Assembly: GCA_033439255.1 (NCBI GenBank) | Contig: CM065890.1 | Span: 1,488,001 to 1,552,000 of the forward strand | Source: Hericium rajendrae | Lineage: Eukaryota; Basidiomycota; Agaricomycetes; Russulales; Hericiaceae | Direction of reading: 5' to 3' | Length of the DNA stretch: 64,000 nucleotides | Part shown: positions 11,496-23,100 of the stretch, piece after piece | Numbering within the stretch: position 1 is the stretch's first letter | Layout of the letters: each line of letters starts with the position of its first letter | Notes under the pieces: generated by a model | What the model saw: the letters and a program-made list of their open reading frames with translations, nothing else | Told to the model about the DNA's origin: nothing | Databases searched by the model: none | Made by a program: the position numbers and the translations under genes

Positions 11496-12847
11496 TGTGG
11501 TATCGATTCTAGAGAGGCTTTGGTGGTGATGAAGGGTAGTTCGACGAGTCGGAGGACGGTGATCAGCGGTATAAGACGGTAGTCGGCGATGCCGGCGTAC
11601 ACTATATATTTCCTAAAAGATTTTCGGTGTTACTTTGATGATTTTCATGGCCTGTTGGGGCATTAATGAAGAGCGGTGAAGACGTACGTTGACGTATGGG
11701 AGTAAGCTCGGGCGGTGGGACGTGGCAGGAGTGGAGCGGGGTACTGCAATTAGAGACACTCGAATTGTCATCTTATCTTATCGAGCCGGATCTCCGGGCT
11801 CCGGGGCCACCCCTGGTCGCCTGGCGACCCGGCGGCATGGTGGCGGCGTCCATCAGAGCGTATGACGTCGACCGAACTCGCGATGTCCTCGACAAGGTAC
11901 GCGCTCTCACTTTTCCCAAAACATATCAAGTCACTTTGCGAGATGTGCGGCACTACCACAAAGCACAGCGCATCAGAATCCATCATCTCGTACGTGCATC
12001 CCTTCCACGTTCCTTCCACGCACAGTGCTGATCAAACTTGCTCCATCAAGATTATCTATCTTTGCACATTTGAACTTCGCGCAGTTCATTCGCAGGATCC
12101 ACGGTGTTTACCACAGCCGAAGTGGGGTCTTTATCACGCAGCTCCCCATTTGCTGGTCCCTGTCGTCAAGGCTCAACAGTACACAACCACTCACTGCCCT
12201 CACAACTACAGTCGGACCATTGATGGCGCATATTTCGTCCTGTAACAGTGCGAATAGTCGGAAAGCGGAAAGACACGTCTTCGGAATGATCAGCAACGGA
12301 TCTAACTCCTCGGGGATGGACAACATCCCACGAAATTTTTCTGGTGCCCAAACCACTACTAGCAACGACTTGGGCAAAATGAGCGCCTCCGTCGTTCTGT
12401 CGCCTTCGATTTGCACTGACGGGGAGCCATTCCGAACCAGCGGTGTCGGCAACCCGTCCCTGACTTCCTTTCTTCGCCGCTTCGATATGACGCACTTACA
12501 TGTTTTTATCGCCTGCGATCCAACGTAAGCAGCCACATCGGTTAGTGAACATTCTTTTCGTATCCACAACATCGTGTCTGCTCCACCCTCGGGCACTGCT
12601 CCACCTTCGGAAACCCGCCGCCAGAGATTTGGCCCGCTTCTCTGCCGACGTCTCATACCCGTCTCGCCGACAACTTGAACCCTTATCTCGGCTACGCGTG
12701 CGCCTCTGCTCCTCACCTCGCCGCATTTTTTACCATTTACCCTTGATTTTGGCCCCAGAGTGAGACGCTTACATGTTTGTCTTCGCGAATAGCTCATGGA
12801 TTTCCCGAAACAATGCAAAGCCGTGCGACCGCTCGGCGGTCGTCCAG
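11496..12847. other. Long intergenic region with one doubtful open frame
   Basis: About 1.35 kb. A minus-strand frame of 236 codons (12108-12818) has protein-like stretches (for example ALILPKSLLVVVWAPEKF) and a good GTAAGT donor near 12500, so a small unrecognised gene or gene relic is possible, but no domain is visible and I do not annotate it as coding. The rest shows nothing I can support. Confidence 0.3.
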
Positions 12848-12855
12848 TATATAAG
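12848..12855 (+). promoter_or_regulatory. TATA box of the aldo-keto reductase gene
   Basis: TATATAAG, 128 bases upstream of the ATG at 12983, in a spacing usual for fungal core promoters with a short 5' leader. A CT-rich leader follows (near 12950-12980). Confidence 0.55.
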
Positions 12856-12982
12856 ACATGGGCGTGCAGCCCTCAAACTTCAGCATCGCAGAGGCTTCAT
12901 TCCTGCACACATACCCATCTTTATCCTCTTTGCATATAAGCATTCTTAGAGCTTTTTACCCTCGCATCCTCCATCATCACTC

Positions 12983-14195
12983 ATGTCTTGCCCCATCTTC
13001 AAGCTCAACAACGGCAACGAGATTCCCGCTGTCGGCCTTGGTTGGTTCTTTCCTTCTTGATTCTGATTATTCCTCGTGCTTACCGCAACGGTCTCCGACA
13101 GGCACCTGGAAGTCCAAGCCTCACGAGGTCTCCCATGCCGTCGAGCATGCTATCAAGGAGGCTGGCTACCGCCACATCGACTGCGCGTTTAACTACCGCA
13201 ACGAGAAGGACGTCGGTGAAGGCATCCGCGCCTCTGGCGTGCCTCGCTCCGAAGTCTTCGTACGTCTTCACGCTCGCCATCTCGCCCTCATTGATTAACG
13301 CCTTCCTCTAGATCACCAGCAAGGTTTGGGTCACCTACCACTCCCGCGTAGAAGAGTGCTTGGATCAGACCCTCGCGAACCTCGGCACTGACTATCTTGA
13401 TCGTAAGTTCGTTTGAACCCCGTTATCGTGGCCAAGCTGACGGGCCGCCTTGTCAATCAGTCTATCTTATCCACTGGCCGGTGCCTCTGAACCCGAAGGG
13501 CAACGACCCGATCTACCCCCTGCGCCCCGACGGCACCCGCGACATCGACCACGAGTGCTCGCTCGCGGAGACCTGGTCGCAGATGGAAGCCCTCGTGGCG
13601 AAGGGCAAGGTCCGCTCCATCGGCGTCTCCAACTTCTCGGAGAAGAAGCTCGAGGAGATTCTGCCCACCGCCAAGATCCTCCCCGCTGTCAACCAGGTAA
13701 GCTCAGCGCCGCGCCACCTGCCATGCCCCATCTAACCCTCCGCAGATCGAGCTCCACCTCTACAACCCTTCGCACAACCTCATCACGTACCTCAAGTCGA
13801 AGAACATCGTCCCGCAGGCATACTCTCCCCTCGGCTCGACCAACTCCCCACTGATGAAAGACGAGCTCGTCGTCGAGCTCGCAGAGAAATACACCCTCAC
13901 CCCCGCGGACATCCTCCTCGGCTACCTGCGTGCGTTCCCCTCCCACCTTTTACCTTTTACCAGCGCCGCCGACCTGACCCCGCCACAGTGGCAAAGGGCA
14001 TCGTCATCCTGCCCAAGTCCGTCACGCCCGCGCGCATCGCCGCGAACTACAAGGGCGCGGTCGCGAGTGCGCGGCGCTCGCGAGCGCGGACATCGCGCGC
14101 CTCGACGGCCTCGCGCCCGGGGGAAGCAGAAGCGCTTCTTCATGCCGCCGTGGGGCATCGATCTCGGCTTCGAGCACTGGCCCCAAAACTGGTGA
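12983..14195 (+). CDS. Aldo-keto reductase (AKR1/2/3-like)
   Basis: An NAD(P)H-dependent carbonyl reductase with a TIM-barrel fold. Start [20 protein letters not shown] at 12983; exon 1 ends at 13040, exon 2 resumes at 13102 with TWKSKPHEV. The catalytic tetrad is present: Asp and Tyr in [13 protein letters not shown], Lys in [10 protein letters not shown], His in [11 protein letters not shown]. Cofactor-side motifs [22 protein letters not shown] and [15 protein letters not shown] are also clear. The C-terminus [18 protein letters not shown] is typical of fungal glycerol/aldehyde reductases. Near 14055-14125 the frame shifts twice (before [10 protein letters not shown] and in a GGGGG run), which I attribute to base errors. 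It lies 1.4 kb upstream of MIOX on the same strand. Animal AKR1A enzymes reduce D-glucuronate, the MIOX product, so joint use is possible but inferred. Confidence 0.9.
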
Positions 14196-15594
14196 ATCAC
14201 CACCAGCCTGCGCCCTTAGATGCGCGTCTCGTCTCCCGGATGAGACAAGGTTCCCCGCTGTGCCCGCGTGCGCGCCCGGCATGAACGGGAGCGCGCTCTG
14301 CGTCGTTTGTATTATGTAGACTTCACACTGTATAATTCGTATTAGATCTATGCATCTGCATCTGCGTTGTTCGTCCTTGTCTGTGCCTGTCTGATTTGGT
14401 CTTTGCAAGTTTGAGCGTCGAGATATTTGAGTCCCGCGGAGCGCGACGTCTCCGCGAGCATGATGTGACTCACGAGCGGGCTCGAGGCACGTCCGTCGCA
14501 GACGGACAGGCCCGAGTCGAAGACACCCGATCGGGCGTGCTCTTTGCGCGTCCCTTGATTCGCTCGTCGGTGTACGCCACGTTGAGGAGTGTAAAGTGAC
14601 CGGAAGGCAAGTCCAGAGCGTACATGGCCACTTGACCAATCAGCTGCCTGGTCTTTTGGCTCTGGATCAGGTTCACCTCGCTCGACGTCAGTCGGACCGT
14701 ATAACACGCCTTCCTTTTGAGAGGGGATGGCGTGTCGTCGCGCCCCATGACTGCCCGCGGCGGTCCGCCTGGTTTTCTATTCCCTGTACGGCGTATGGTT
14801 GGGCTACGCTGGCCTTGAATCTGCAGCATTTCACTGATGGGTTCGCGATCGGTGGGTATGTCTGAGTAAGGGCGGCCTTGGCGGGCGTGCACCTGCGAAT
14901 CTCGGAAGTTTGCTATGGTTGGGCTGGCTTAGCGTGGCATTGCTCGAGGTTGTGAGTGTTTGTGGACGCCGTCTCTATAGGTTGGTCTTTTGACGTCTGT
15001 GGACACCGCACCATTCCACGGCATCTCGAGGCTCGGTGTTCATACATCCAAGTGGTGTCACAAGTCTAAAGCACCCGGTGAAAGCGAACGAGGAGATCAT
15101 GTTGGTGTGCTGAACGCACTCGCTGCTCGGGCGCCGAACCAAATGGGGGTCCAGAAACGGTACATCTAAACATCCAACGGTTCCCCGCATCAGCTGCCAG
15201 CCCAACGTGAGGTCCACGAGACATGCGCGTACCATTTCTCCTGTGCGCGCCTGTCTCGGCGATCTCTCCCTGCGTGCCACCCGTGGCAGCGCTTACTAGA
15301 CTTGCGCCGCACATCAAAGTCCGCCATGCGGTTCAACGTTCAAGGCAAGGTTAATAGCAGGCGAAAGGCTCCATTGGGCGGCGACCGCGATGGGTGGGAG
15401 CGGGCTGGCCCTGGAACAAAGGTATAAAGGCGACTCCGCGGACAAAGGAGCAGTGCACCGGCTACAGCCTCCTGAAACGCGTAACACGTCGCCGGCGGTG
15501 ACGGTCTCCACTGCTGTATAAGATCAGGGCGGCTTTGCTTTCTCTTCGATTCCATCTGCGTCTTCCCGCTCTACCATCAGACGAACAGACGAAC
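14196..15594. other. Intergenic region with the MIOX promoter
   Basis: 1.4 kb. Two TATA-like elements precede MIOX: TATAAAG at 15423-15429 and TATAAG at 15517-15522. Open frames on the minus strand at 14348-14892 have no recognisable domain and biased composition. No RNA gene or repeat seen. Confidence 0.4.
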
Positions 15595-16844
15595 ATGGGC
15601 TATCTCGCGGGGGACTTTGTGCGGCGCGATGGGCGCGAGTTCGACCAGGTTTCCGATGCGGTGGACGACGGTGCGCTTCGCTTCGCGCTGCATATGGCAA
15701 CCCGGTTCTGACGCCCCGGCACTAGTGAACGTGCTCAAGCTGCGGCTCGATGACAGTTGGGACAAGACGTCCAAGTTCGACGCGGAAAAGGACAAGACAC
15801 AGTTCCGGCAGTACGAGGACGCCTGCGAGCGCGTCAAGAACTTCTATAGGGAGCAGCATGGTGCGTCCTTCTCTGCTCAGCGCTATGCTAGGCGCAGGCT
15901 GATTGCGCTGCAGAGAAGCAGACTGTCGAGTTCAACATCAAGGCGCGCGTGGACTTCAAGAGCAAGAAGCGCGCGCGCATGGGCATCTGGGAGGCGATGG
16001 AGATGCTCAACACCCTCGTCGACGAGTCGGACCCCGACGTGCGCCTCTTCCCCGCCGTGATGTCAGCCCTTGCTCACCCCGTCTATCTCTGCCAACAGAC
16101 CGATCTCTCCCAGATCGAGCACCTGCTGCAGACCGCCGAGGCCATGCGCCGCGACGGCAAGCCCGAGTGGATGCAGGTCACCGGGCTCGTGCACGACCTC
16201 GGCAAGCTGCTCTTCATGTTCGGCTCCGAGGGCCAGTGGGACGTCGTCGGCGTACGTGCCTCCGCCCGTCCGCGCCGCCCTCGCTGACCCGCCACAGGAC
16301 ACGTTCGTTGTAGGCTGCCGCTTCTCCGACAAGATCGTGCTCCCCGAGACGTTCGCGGGCAACCCTGACTTCCGCGACAGCGTGTATGCGTCGGAATATG
16401 GCATCTACCAGCCGCACTGCGGTCTTGACGATGTCATGCTGTCGTGGGGCCACGACGAGGTGCGCGACGGATCCGTGGTGTTTCCGTGCGAGCGGGCGCT
16501 GATGGCTTGGTTCATCGCAGTATCTGTACCACGTCTTGAAGGACCAGAGCTCCCTGCCTGAGGAGGCTCTCGCCATGATCCGGTACCACAGCTTCTACCC
16601 GTGAGTGCCTTATTATCGCGCGCCCGCAGCTGTGCTCACTTCTCCCGCCGGCGGACAGATGGCACCGCGAGGTGCCTACGCGCACCTCACGAATGAGAAG
16701 GACCAAAAATACCTCGAGGCCGTGCGTGTCTTCAACCCGTACGATCTCTACAGCAAGAGCGATGAGCGTGTTGACCCCGCGGCGCTGCGCCCGTACTACG
16801 AGGGCCTCATTGCCAAATTCTTCCCGCAAGAGTTAGACTGGTAG
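15595..16844 (+). CDS. MIOX: Myo-inositol oxygenase
   Basis: A non-haem di-iron oxygenase that cleaves myo-inositol to D-glucuronate in the cytosol. Start [18 protein letters not shown] at 15595; exon 1 ends at 15670 and exon 2 starts at 15726. Family signatures in order: [19 protein letters not shown], a long helix [40 protein letters not shown] across an intron, the metal-binding [27 protein letters not shown], the second metal-binding motif [19 protein letters not shown], and [12 protein letters not shown]. It ends FFPQELDW at 16844, the usual MIOX ending. About 310 residues, normal for the family. One base is missing near 16670 (GAGGTGCC where GAGGGTGCC is expected for REGAYAHL), in a short G run. 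The upstream aldo-keto reductase could use its product. Confidence 0.95.
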
Positions 16845-17685
16845 ATTTGACCGTCTCGCTTCCCTGCTTCCCTGCTTCCCCAACCATTGTCCCGATCCTC
16901 GGTATTCGTTGAACTATATATGCTCTTTATTACATGTTACCCTTACTTACCTTATACCATGATACTAGTTGCAGGACGGTAATGCCATCATATATTTCGC
17001 CAACCTATCTTGTCCTTTGGTTCGCAAGGTTCGGGGTCTTAGATGTTTACTCGGAAAGCTGTGATCACTATTCACGGACTTGCTAACGGTTTTCCGCAGT
17101 GCAGGCATCCATGGAAGAACATTTATTTTCGGCATCACGTCGTCCTCGACAGGATGAAGGCACGGAAGTGCCGTCGTCCCTGGATCCCACATGCGAGTGG
17201 ATAACGGAAAGAGGGGACAAGGTAGTGATTAGAGCACGCATGCGATCGTGAACACATCGTTCTGTTATGGAACATGGTCCGTCGCCCACCGCAGGGATAT
17301 ACCCATCTTCGACGACGCTTGTGCATCCAAGGACCTCGTCTTAGGATTGATGCCGCGTGGCAAGAGTACGCGCGCGAGCTCAGGGGCCTGAGGCCTTGCC
17401 ATGTCGCCTCACTTCCCGACAACACGGGCTCGGAATGCGATACCGACTTCAGCGCGCTCGCGGGCCGAGCCTATCCCAGTTTTGAGGTCGTTGGAGACGT
17501 TCGGGAGACGACGGAATAGCGACGCGCGCCTGCATGCATGGGTCACGGAACGCGTATCGTCACCCGTGACGACACGCGTTTGATATTGACGTGACCGTCG
17601 CCGCCGACGCGAGTGGAGTGGAGTGGAGCAGCAATTTTTGCTTTCCTGCCAGCTCGTTCAAACGTTCACCGCTGGCATTGAGACG
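16845..17685. promoter_or_regulatory. Intergenic region and promoter of WD40 copy C
   Basis: 840 bases. Just after MIOX lies a short triple CTGCTTCCC-type repeat (16858-16881). Two ACGCGT hexamers, 17550-17555 and 17574-17579, sit 132 and 108 bases upstream of the copy C start. Open frames on both strands around 17080-17520 show no domain. Confidence 0.4.
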
Positions 17686-19935
17686 ATGCCGACCTTTGAA
17701 TCTCTCACGCCGGACATTCAGGGCGTCGAAAAGATCTTTAATGACTACCGTGCGCTCTTCGAGAAGGATAAAAACAGCCGGAGGGAGGAGAAGGTCGAGA
17801 GGGCCGTCCAAGGCATGAATGAGGCCGTCAGGTTGACGCTGGGACGCATCTCCTCACTTGTTCGCGATGCGGAAGAAGATCGAAATCTCGATCCGGAGGC
17901 GTTGAGGTCGCTGGTCACGAAGGCGAGCGACCTCGAAAATATGATTATCCACTGGACCTTCAACCAGCAGCTGTTGAACTCATTTATACCCGTGTTCTGT
18001 GGAAATGACTACTCGGACTTGGCGAGCGGAGGGTCCTATTATGGGTGCGCTGTCCTTCGTGGTGTCTGCCGAGCGTCTGGCGCTGATGCCTTTTACTAGA
18101 CATGATGGCTGGTTTCCTCTCAGGGCTGGGTTTGGGAGGCGATAGAAAAGGTAGGTCGATATTTTACTTGTCTGTCATGGTTTTAACAAGGCTCATTCTC
18201 TAGAACTCACGCGCGGCATGATTGGCAGTCGACTGACTCCTACAGGAATTTACCAACACCAGGTCCGGCTCGTCACCCCTGGCCCGTTTCTCCATGGACG
18301 AGCGAAACAGACTCAGGCGTCCGCTGCTCGCCCCGAATGCATCCCCTCCTATCATCGCGTTCACGCAGGCGCGCTGCGAGATCAGCGCCAGAGGCACGAG
18401 CACCGTCGTCCCATTCAGCCTGGCTGCATGCGACTCCATGCTCGCGATAATCGGACCCTGTGGCCACAAACAGCGCGACCCCGCCCTGCAGCTCTTCCCC
18501 CTCGGCGGCGACCACCAGCTGGACGACTACTTCGACTACGGCACGGACGTGGACGTCGGCCTGTGCTCCGTCGGGACGTCGCTCGCCCTCGACGAACGCC
18601 GCAAGCTCGCGTTCGTAGGCGACAACGAGAGGATCAAGTCATACCAGCTGGTCCGACGGCCCGAAGCCCGCGGCGCTGCCCGTGCACACGCTCGCGTCGA
18701 AGGGGTACACCGGCTCGATCCTGCTCCGCGACGGCGGCGCGAGGCTCCTGCGCTCTGGGAAGGCCGGGCTGGCCGTCTGGGACATCGACGGCCTGCCGAC
18801 GCACGGGCCGAAGGGCACGAATATCATCGGCGGGAAGCTGAGGCGGGATGAGCTCAACACGCTGCGGTATTGGGAGGACGGAGAAATTGAGTTCTCGACG
18901 GGCGCGCTGCCGACGCAGCACGTCGCCGCGCCTGCGCTGACGGACGTTGAGTTCTGGAGGACCACCCGAGCGATCCGCATTCGGTTATAGTCAGGTATGG
19001 CGAGCGGTTCAGCCCGTCATTGGTCAACTTGGAGACGCAGCAGCTCGTGACACATTTTGTTGGACATGGCGGGTATGCGATGGCGCTGGCGACGAGCGGG
19101 GAGGACCCGAACTGCTTCGTGAGCGGCGCGAAGGATCGGGTGCGCCCGCCTGTATGATGTCCGCCTCCCGACGCCCGTGCTCGCCATTGACAACGGCGAG
19201 GACGCGATCTGTTCCGTGCTTTATGAGCATATAGACGGCCATCCCTGTCAGTTTTTTGATCGTCTTTCTGGATTACATTGAATAACATATCTTTCCAGTT
19301 CTCATGCTCGGTGGATCTCGTTCCGAGCAGATCAAAGTCTGGGACCTTCGCGGCCCAACGCCGCTATACGAGCTCAGCACCGGCAACAACGAAGTCGCCG
19401 AGCTCGCCTGGGATGCATCGCGCCAGACGCTGTATGCAGCGACGGAATGTTCGTATAAGGGTCGCACCGGGTATCATTACGGGTATCGTCCAGCCCAGTT
19501 CAAGGCCTGGGAGAAAGATGACAGCAAGGACCGCAGGAAGAAGGACAGTTCCGAAGACGACGATTCGGACGGGGACTATGAGGATGAAGAGTCAGAAGAT
19601 GAGGAGCTGGAGTCTGATGAACTTGGCCGATGCTGGCCTGACCGCGCGCCCCACACCGAGGCGGCCTTTGGTTACCCACTGGACTCGGGCGAGCATCGCA
19701 TTTGTGAGTGCTTCCTCCTTCGTCCTCATTCCGATATTCATATTGATTGTGCGTAGACTGTTATAAATTCAAGCACGATGCTGATGTCAAATCCTGCCCC
19801 CGTATGGTGATGCAACTTGCAATGATATCCTTACAAGCTTGGGAGGCATGGGCGGCGGCTTGGGTGACTTGGGCGCACTGGCAGCGCTAGGCGGCCTCGG
19901 TGGGGCGCAGAGCGGTGGTGAATGTCTTCTGTGCT
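17686..19935 (+). pseudogene. WD40-like protein with helical N-terminal segment, copy C (frame-broken)
   Basis: Third member of the family, opposite strand to copies A and B. Exon 1 from 17686 (MPTFESLTPDI) is intact and close to copy B, ending IPVFCGNDYSDLAS; a small exon gives MAGFLSGLGLGGDRK. Later blocks follow copy B in order: FTQARCEISARGTSTVV, CGHKQRDPALQLFPL, DYGTDVDVGLCSVGTSLALD, DGGARLLRSGKAGLAVWDI, LETQQLVTHF, GGSRSEQIKVWDLRGPTPLY, an acidic tract, and GRCWPDRAPHTEAAFGYPLD. I count about six single-base frame shifts, near 18240, 18280, 18650, 18958, 19137 and 19790. Copy B has none. Protein similarity is kept across all of them, so either decay is very recent or these are base errors like those in neighbouring genes; I label it pseudogene with that doubt. 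Confidence 0.5.
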
Positions 19936-20191
19936 GAGGTGCGCGATGGAGGTTGAGCCTCGGTGGGTTCAGTGGATGCGGAGCTGTATCTTTATCTTTG
20001 TCCTGTATAACCCATATAGACTAGTAGTTGACGAAGTGTCATTGTACTTGCATACACAAAGAAGCATGGAAGCATTTATAGAGTGATTACAACAAATCGA
20101 AGGATATAGTAGTACGAAACAACAATGAAGACGGAATACACGTAAGTTCAAAGATACATCATGAACTGATAGATCGCAGAACAGCAGACCA

Positions 20192-23100
20192 CTACTCATC
20201 CAACATCCCATCCACCTCAGCGTCCTCGTCCTCTTCCGAAGTCCATAATGGAGTCTTGAGGAGCCTCGCCATCCAACAGGCCGTCAATGTCCCCATCCAG
20301 CTGCTCCTCTTCTGCAGCTTTCTTGGAGGGTCTGCCGGGTTTCCTGGTGGGCGGTCCCCGCCGCCTGGGCACGGGCGTGGATCCTTCGTCCTCGTCCTCT
20401 TCCTCCTCTTCGTCGTCGTCACTGCTAATAGCTATAGGTGTCATATCCACTTTCTTCGTCCTATCAAGGCACAATTCAGCCCAATGTGCGTTTGTGGAAT
20501 GGGATGAAACATACGCTGCTCGGCGCGGCATGGTCCTCGTCGGAGCAGTAGATGTAGATGCGGCAGGGAGACTTGAGCGTCGTCCGCTTCATCTGAATCA
20601 GATTGAGACACACGGCGTTTCCTTGGTTCACATTAGCGACGCTCGTATAGAGAAGATGGGGAAGACGTACTTTGATTGCCGCTTACCTTTCCTGCGCGAT
20701 GGCGTGGCAGGCTGCTCTTCTGCTGCAGTACTGGTGGTGGTATCGGTGGCTACGCTCTCAGAGCGGCTGACAGATACTTGTTATAAAGGACTGTGAGATG
20801 AGTGCACTCGGGACGCACCGTTTGCGTCCGGCTCGCTTCTTCGGAGGCTCAACCTCTTCATCGCTGCCCTCCGGAATGATATCATCAAGGAAAGCAAACA
20901 AGTCCTTCAGAGATTCCAACTCGCGGAACTCTTCCTCGTTGAATGCCTCCAGCTGTTTCTCATACTTCTTCGAGATAGCTGCGTCGAATTTATTGAGAGC
21001 ATTGGTGGCGGTGGTATCACGGAGCGGCCGTCGCTGTGAAAGACATGTCAAGTCCCAAGAACGAGGAAGAGGCAAAGTTCATTTACCGCTAGCAAAGTCT
21101 GTACAAGTAGTTTGATCTTGCGGACTTTGTCGTCGTCGATCTCAGCCGGAAGATATAGTTTCCCAAGCATCTGGCAAAGAACCTTCTTGTCGTCCTCTGT
21201 TGGGTCATTATCAGCGCGGGAGCTCGTTGATATCCGATTGAGAAGTGACGCACTCTCCATCTCCAAATTAAATAATGCCTTCACAACGTCGGCTGCCATG
21301 TCGACGTGAACATCGGGATCCGGTGTCAGATTTGGCAGCTCGCTGAATATGCCAGTGGTCAGTCGGGCAACTCAATAGATACATGAAAAGAACTGACATG
21401 ATCTTCTGTGGATCTGTCCAATCCACGAACATCCCCGAGACCTGCGCGGGGGAGACCATGTCCTGCTCGTCTTCCAACTCCCTGTATACTTGGGAAAGTT
21501 GATTGAATATTGATAGGAATATCTACGAGCGCGGCCGTCAGGTTGAATTCATAAAAATGATGGCACGAGTACATACAGATTGCATGCGCCGTTGGTTTGT
21601 AGGTGAAGAGTAGCAATAGACTGGGAAGAAATATGACAAGCATTGTCGTAGTTCTTGATTGTCGACTGTATCGGGTGAAAGGTACATAAGGACCAGGCTG
21701 GTAAGCACCTGATGTCCACAAACATCAATGGCTGCATAAAGATGGGATAAAAACGAGCTCACCCGCTCATCGGTAAACATGCCCGACAACATGAGCTTAG
21801 CAAAGCCCATGGCGATAAGCGCTTGGACTTTCTCAGAATCCTCATTGCTCAGGACATGTAACAAGAAATCGACCACACGGCCACCCTGTGACCCGGAATC
21901 AAAAAGCTTGAAGGATGCGATGTAGAGCGTGGACTTACATTGGGACCATCCTTGGACAAGAAATCGTTTTCATGTACCATGAGGATGTCGAACACAATTT
22001 GCAAGACCCGTATCTTTAAAGCCTCAGGTGCCGACTGGACCTGGCTCAGGAAGAGCTGGAACGAGTTCAAGGCCATACGCTATATGTGTATGCAATTATT
22101 GACATAGAGATCAGTGTTGATTAGTGGGTTTTCACGCACTCTGGCAATTAGACAGCATAACCCCAAGCTGATGAGTCCCTTTTCTCGGAGCTGGACATCC
22201 TTGCTCTTCACAGCAGGCACAACAAGTTCACCCAAAATGCCCTCCAGAGTCGAATTCTCTTCGAATTTCTATAGCCTGCATCAGCATTAAAATGCCATCA
22301 CCACAAGTAAGTTCTCACCCCATTGACACGTTCCAGCATGCCGATGCACAGGTCCAGACAACGAAGGTCGATGGCTTCTGCTCTCGCCCTTTCTTCAGGA
22401 GACATGTCTTCGAGTGGGCGTGGGACTGGACGAGACCGAATAACGGGAGCAGGAGCAGCCCTCACCCCTTCATCATCGTCAATGGCGCTAATGGTCTCGG
22501 CTTCTACCTCGGCTTCTTCCCTCTGTCAAACAGATGAGGTTCAAGTTGCATGGACGATTATCATCAAAACACTCACAGAATCATCGTCCACGGATTCCTT
22601 GGGATCACGTAGTTCATGCACAATCTCGACGACCATTTGAATCACGTATTTCTCGTTGGTCCACAGCACACGAAGGACGTCGAGACAGCGCGGTACAAGG
22701 CTGTCTGGTAAGGACTCCTGTTGCAGCATTGCCCCTAATAAACGATCAGTTACATGACAGGCGACATTCGGTCCGACTACTCACGAACAAGCGAGTCCAT
22801 CTTGCGCCGACCAGTTTCATCGGCATAATCCAGATTCACAGAAAGCCTGAGCATCTCTGAAATAACAGATTCGCGGGTGATTCGTTCGTCGTCCCTGTCG
22901 TCTTCGCTCTCTTGCTCGTCCACCTCCGACAAGAACTTTTGCAGATCGTCGTGCGCTTTCTCGATGCCAAACGCGAGAGCTGTCACAACAGGGAGGATCG
23001 CGTCAAGGCGTTTTTCCTCGTTCTGGGAAACACAGTGGTCCGCGAATACACGGATGAGAAAGGCCTTCTCATGGTACAGGTCTGTCCAAAATGTGTCTGC

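Noticed and set aside
12108-12818. 236-codon minus-strand frame
   Set aside because: Some protein-like stretches and one good donor site, but no domain, no paired acceptor and no paralogue in the window.
16858-16881. CTGCTTCCC triple repeat
   Set aside because: Too short to be more than slippage in a 3' UTR.
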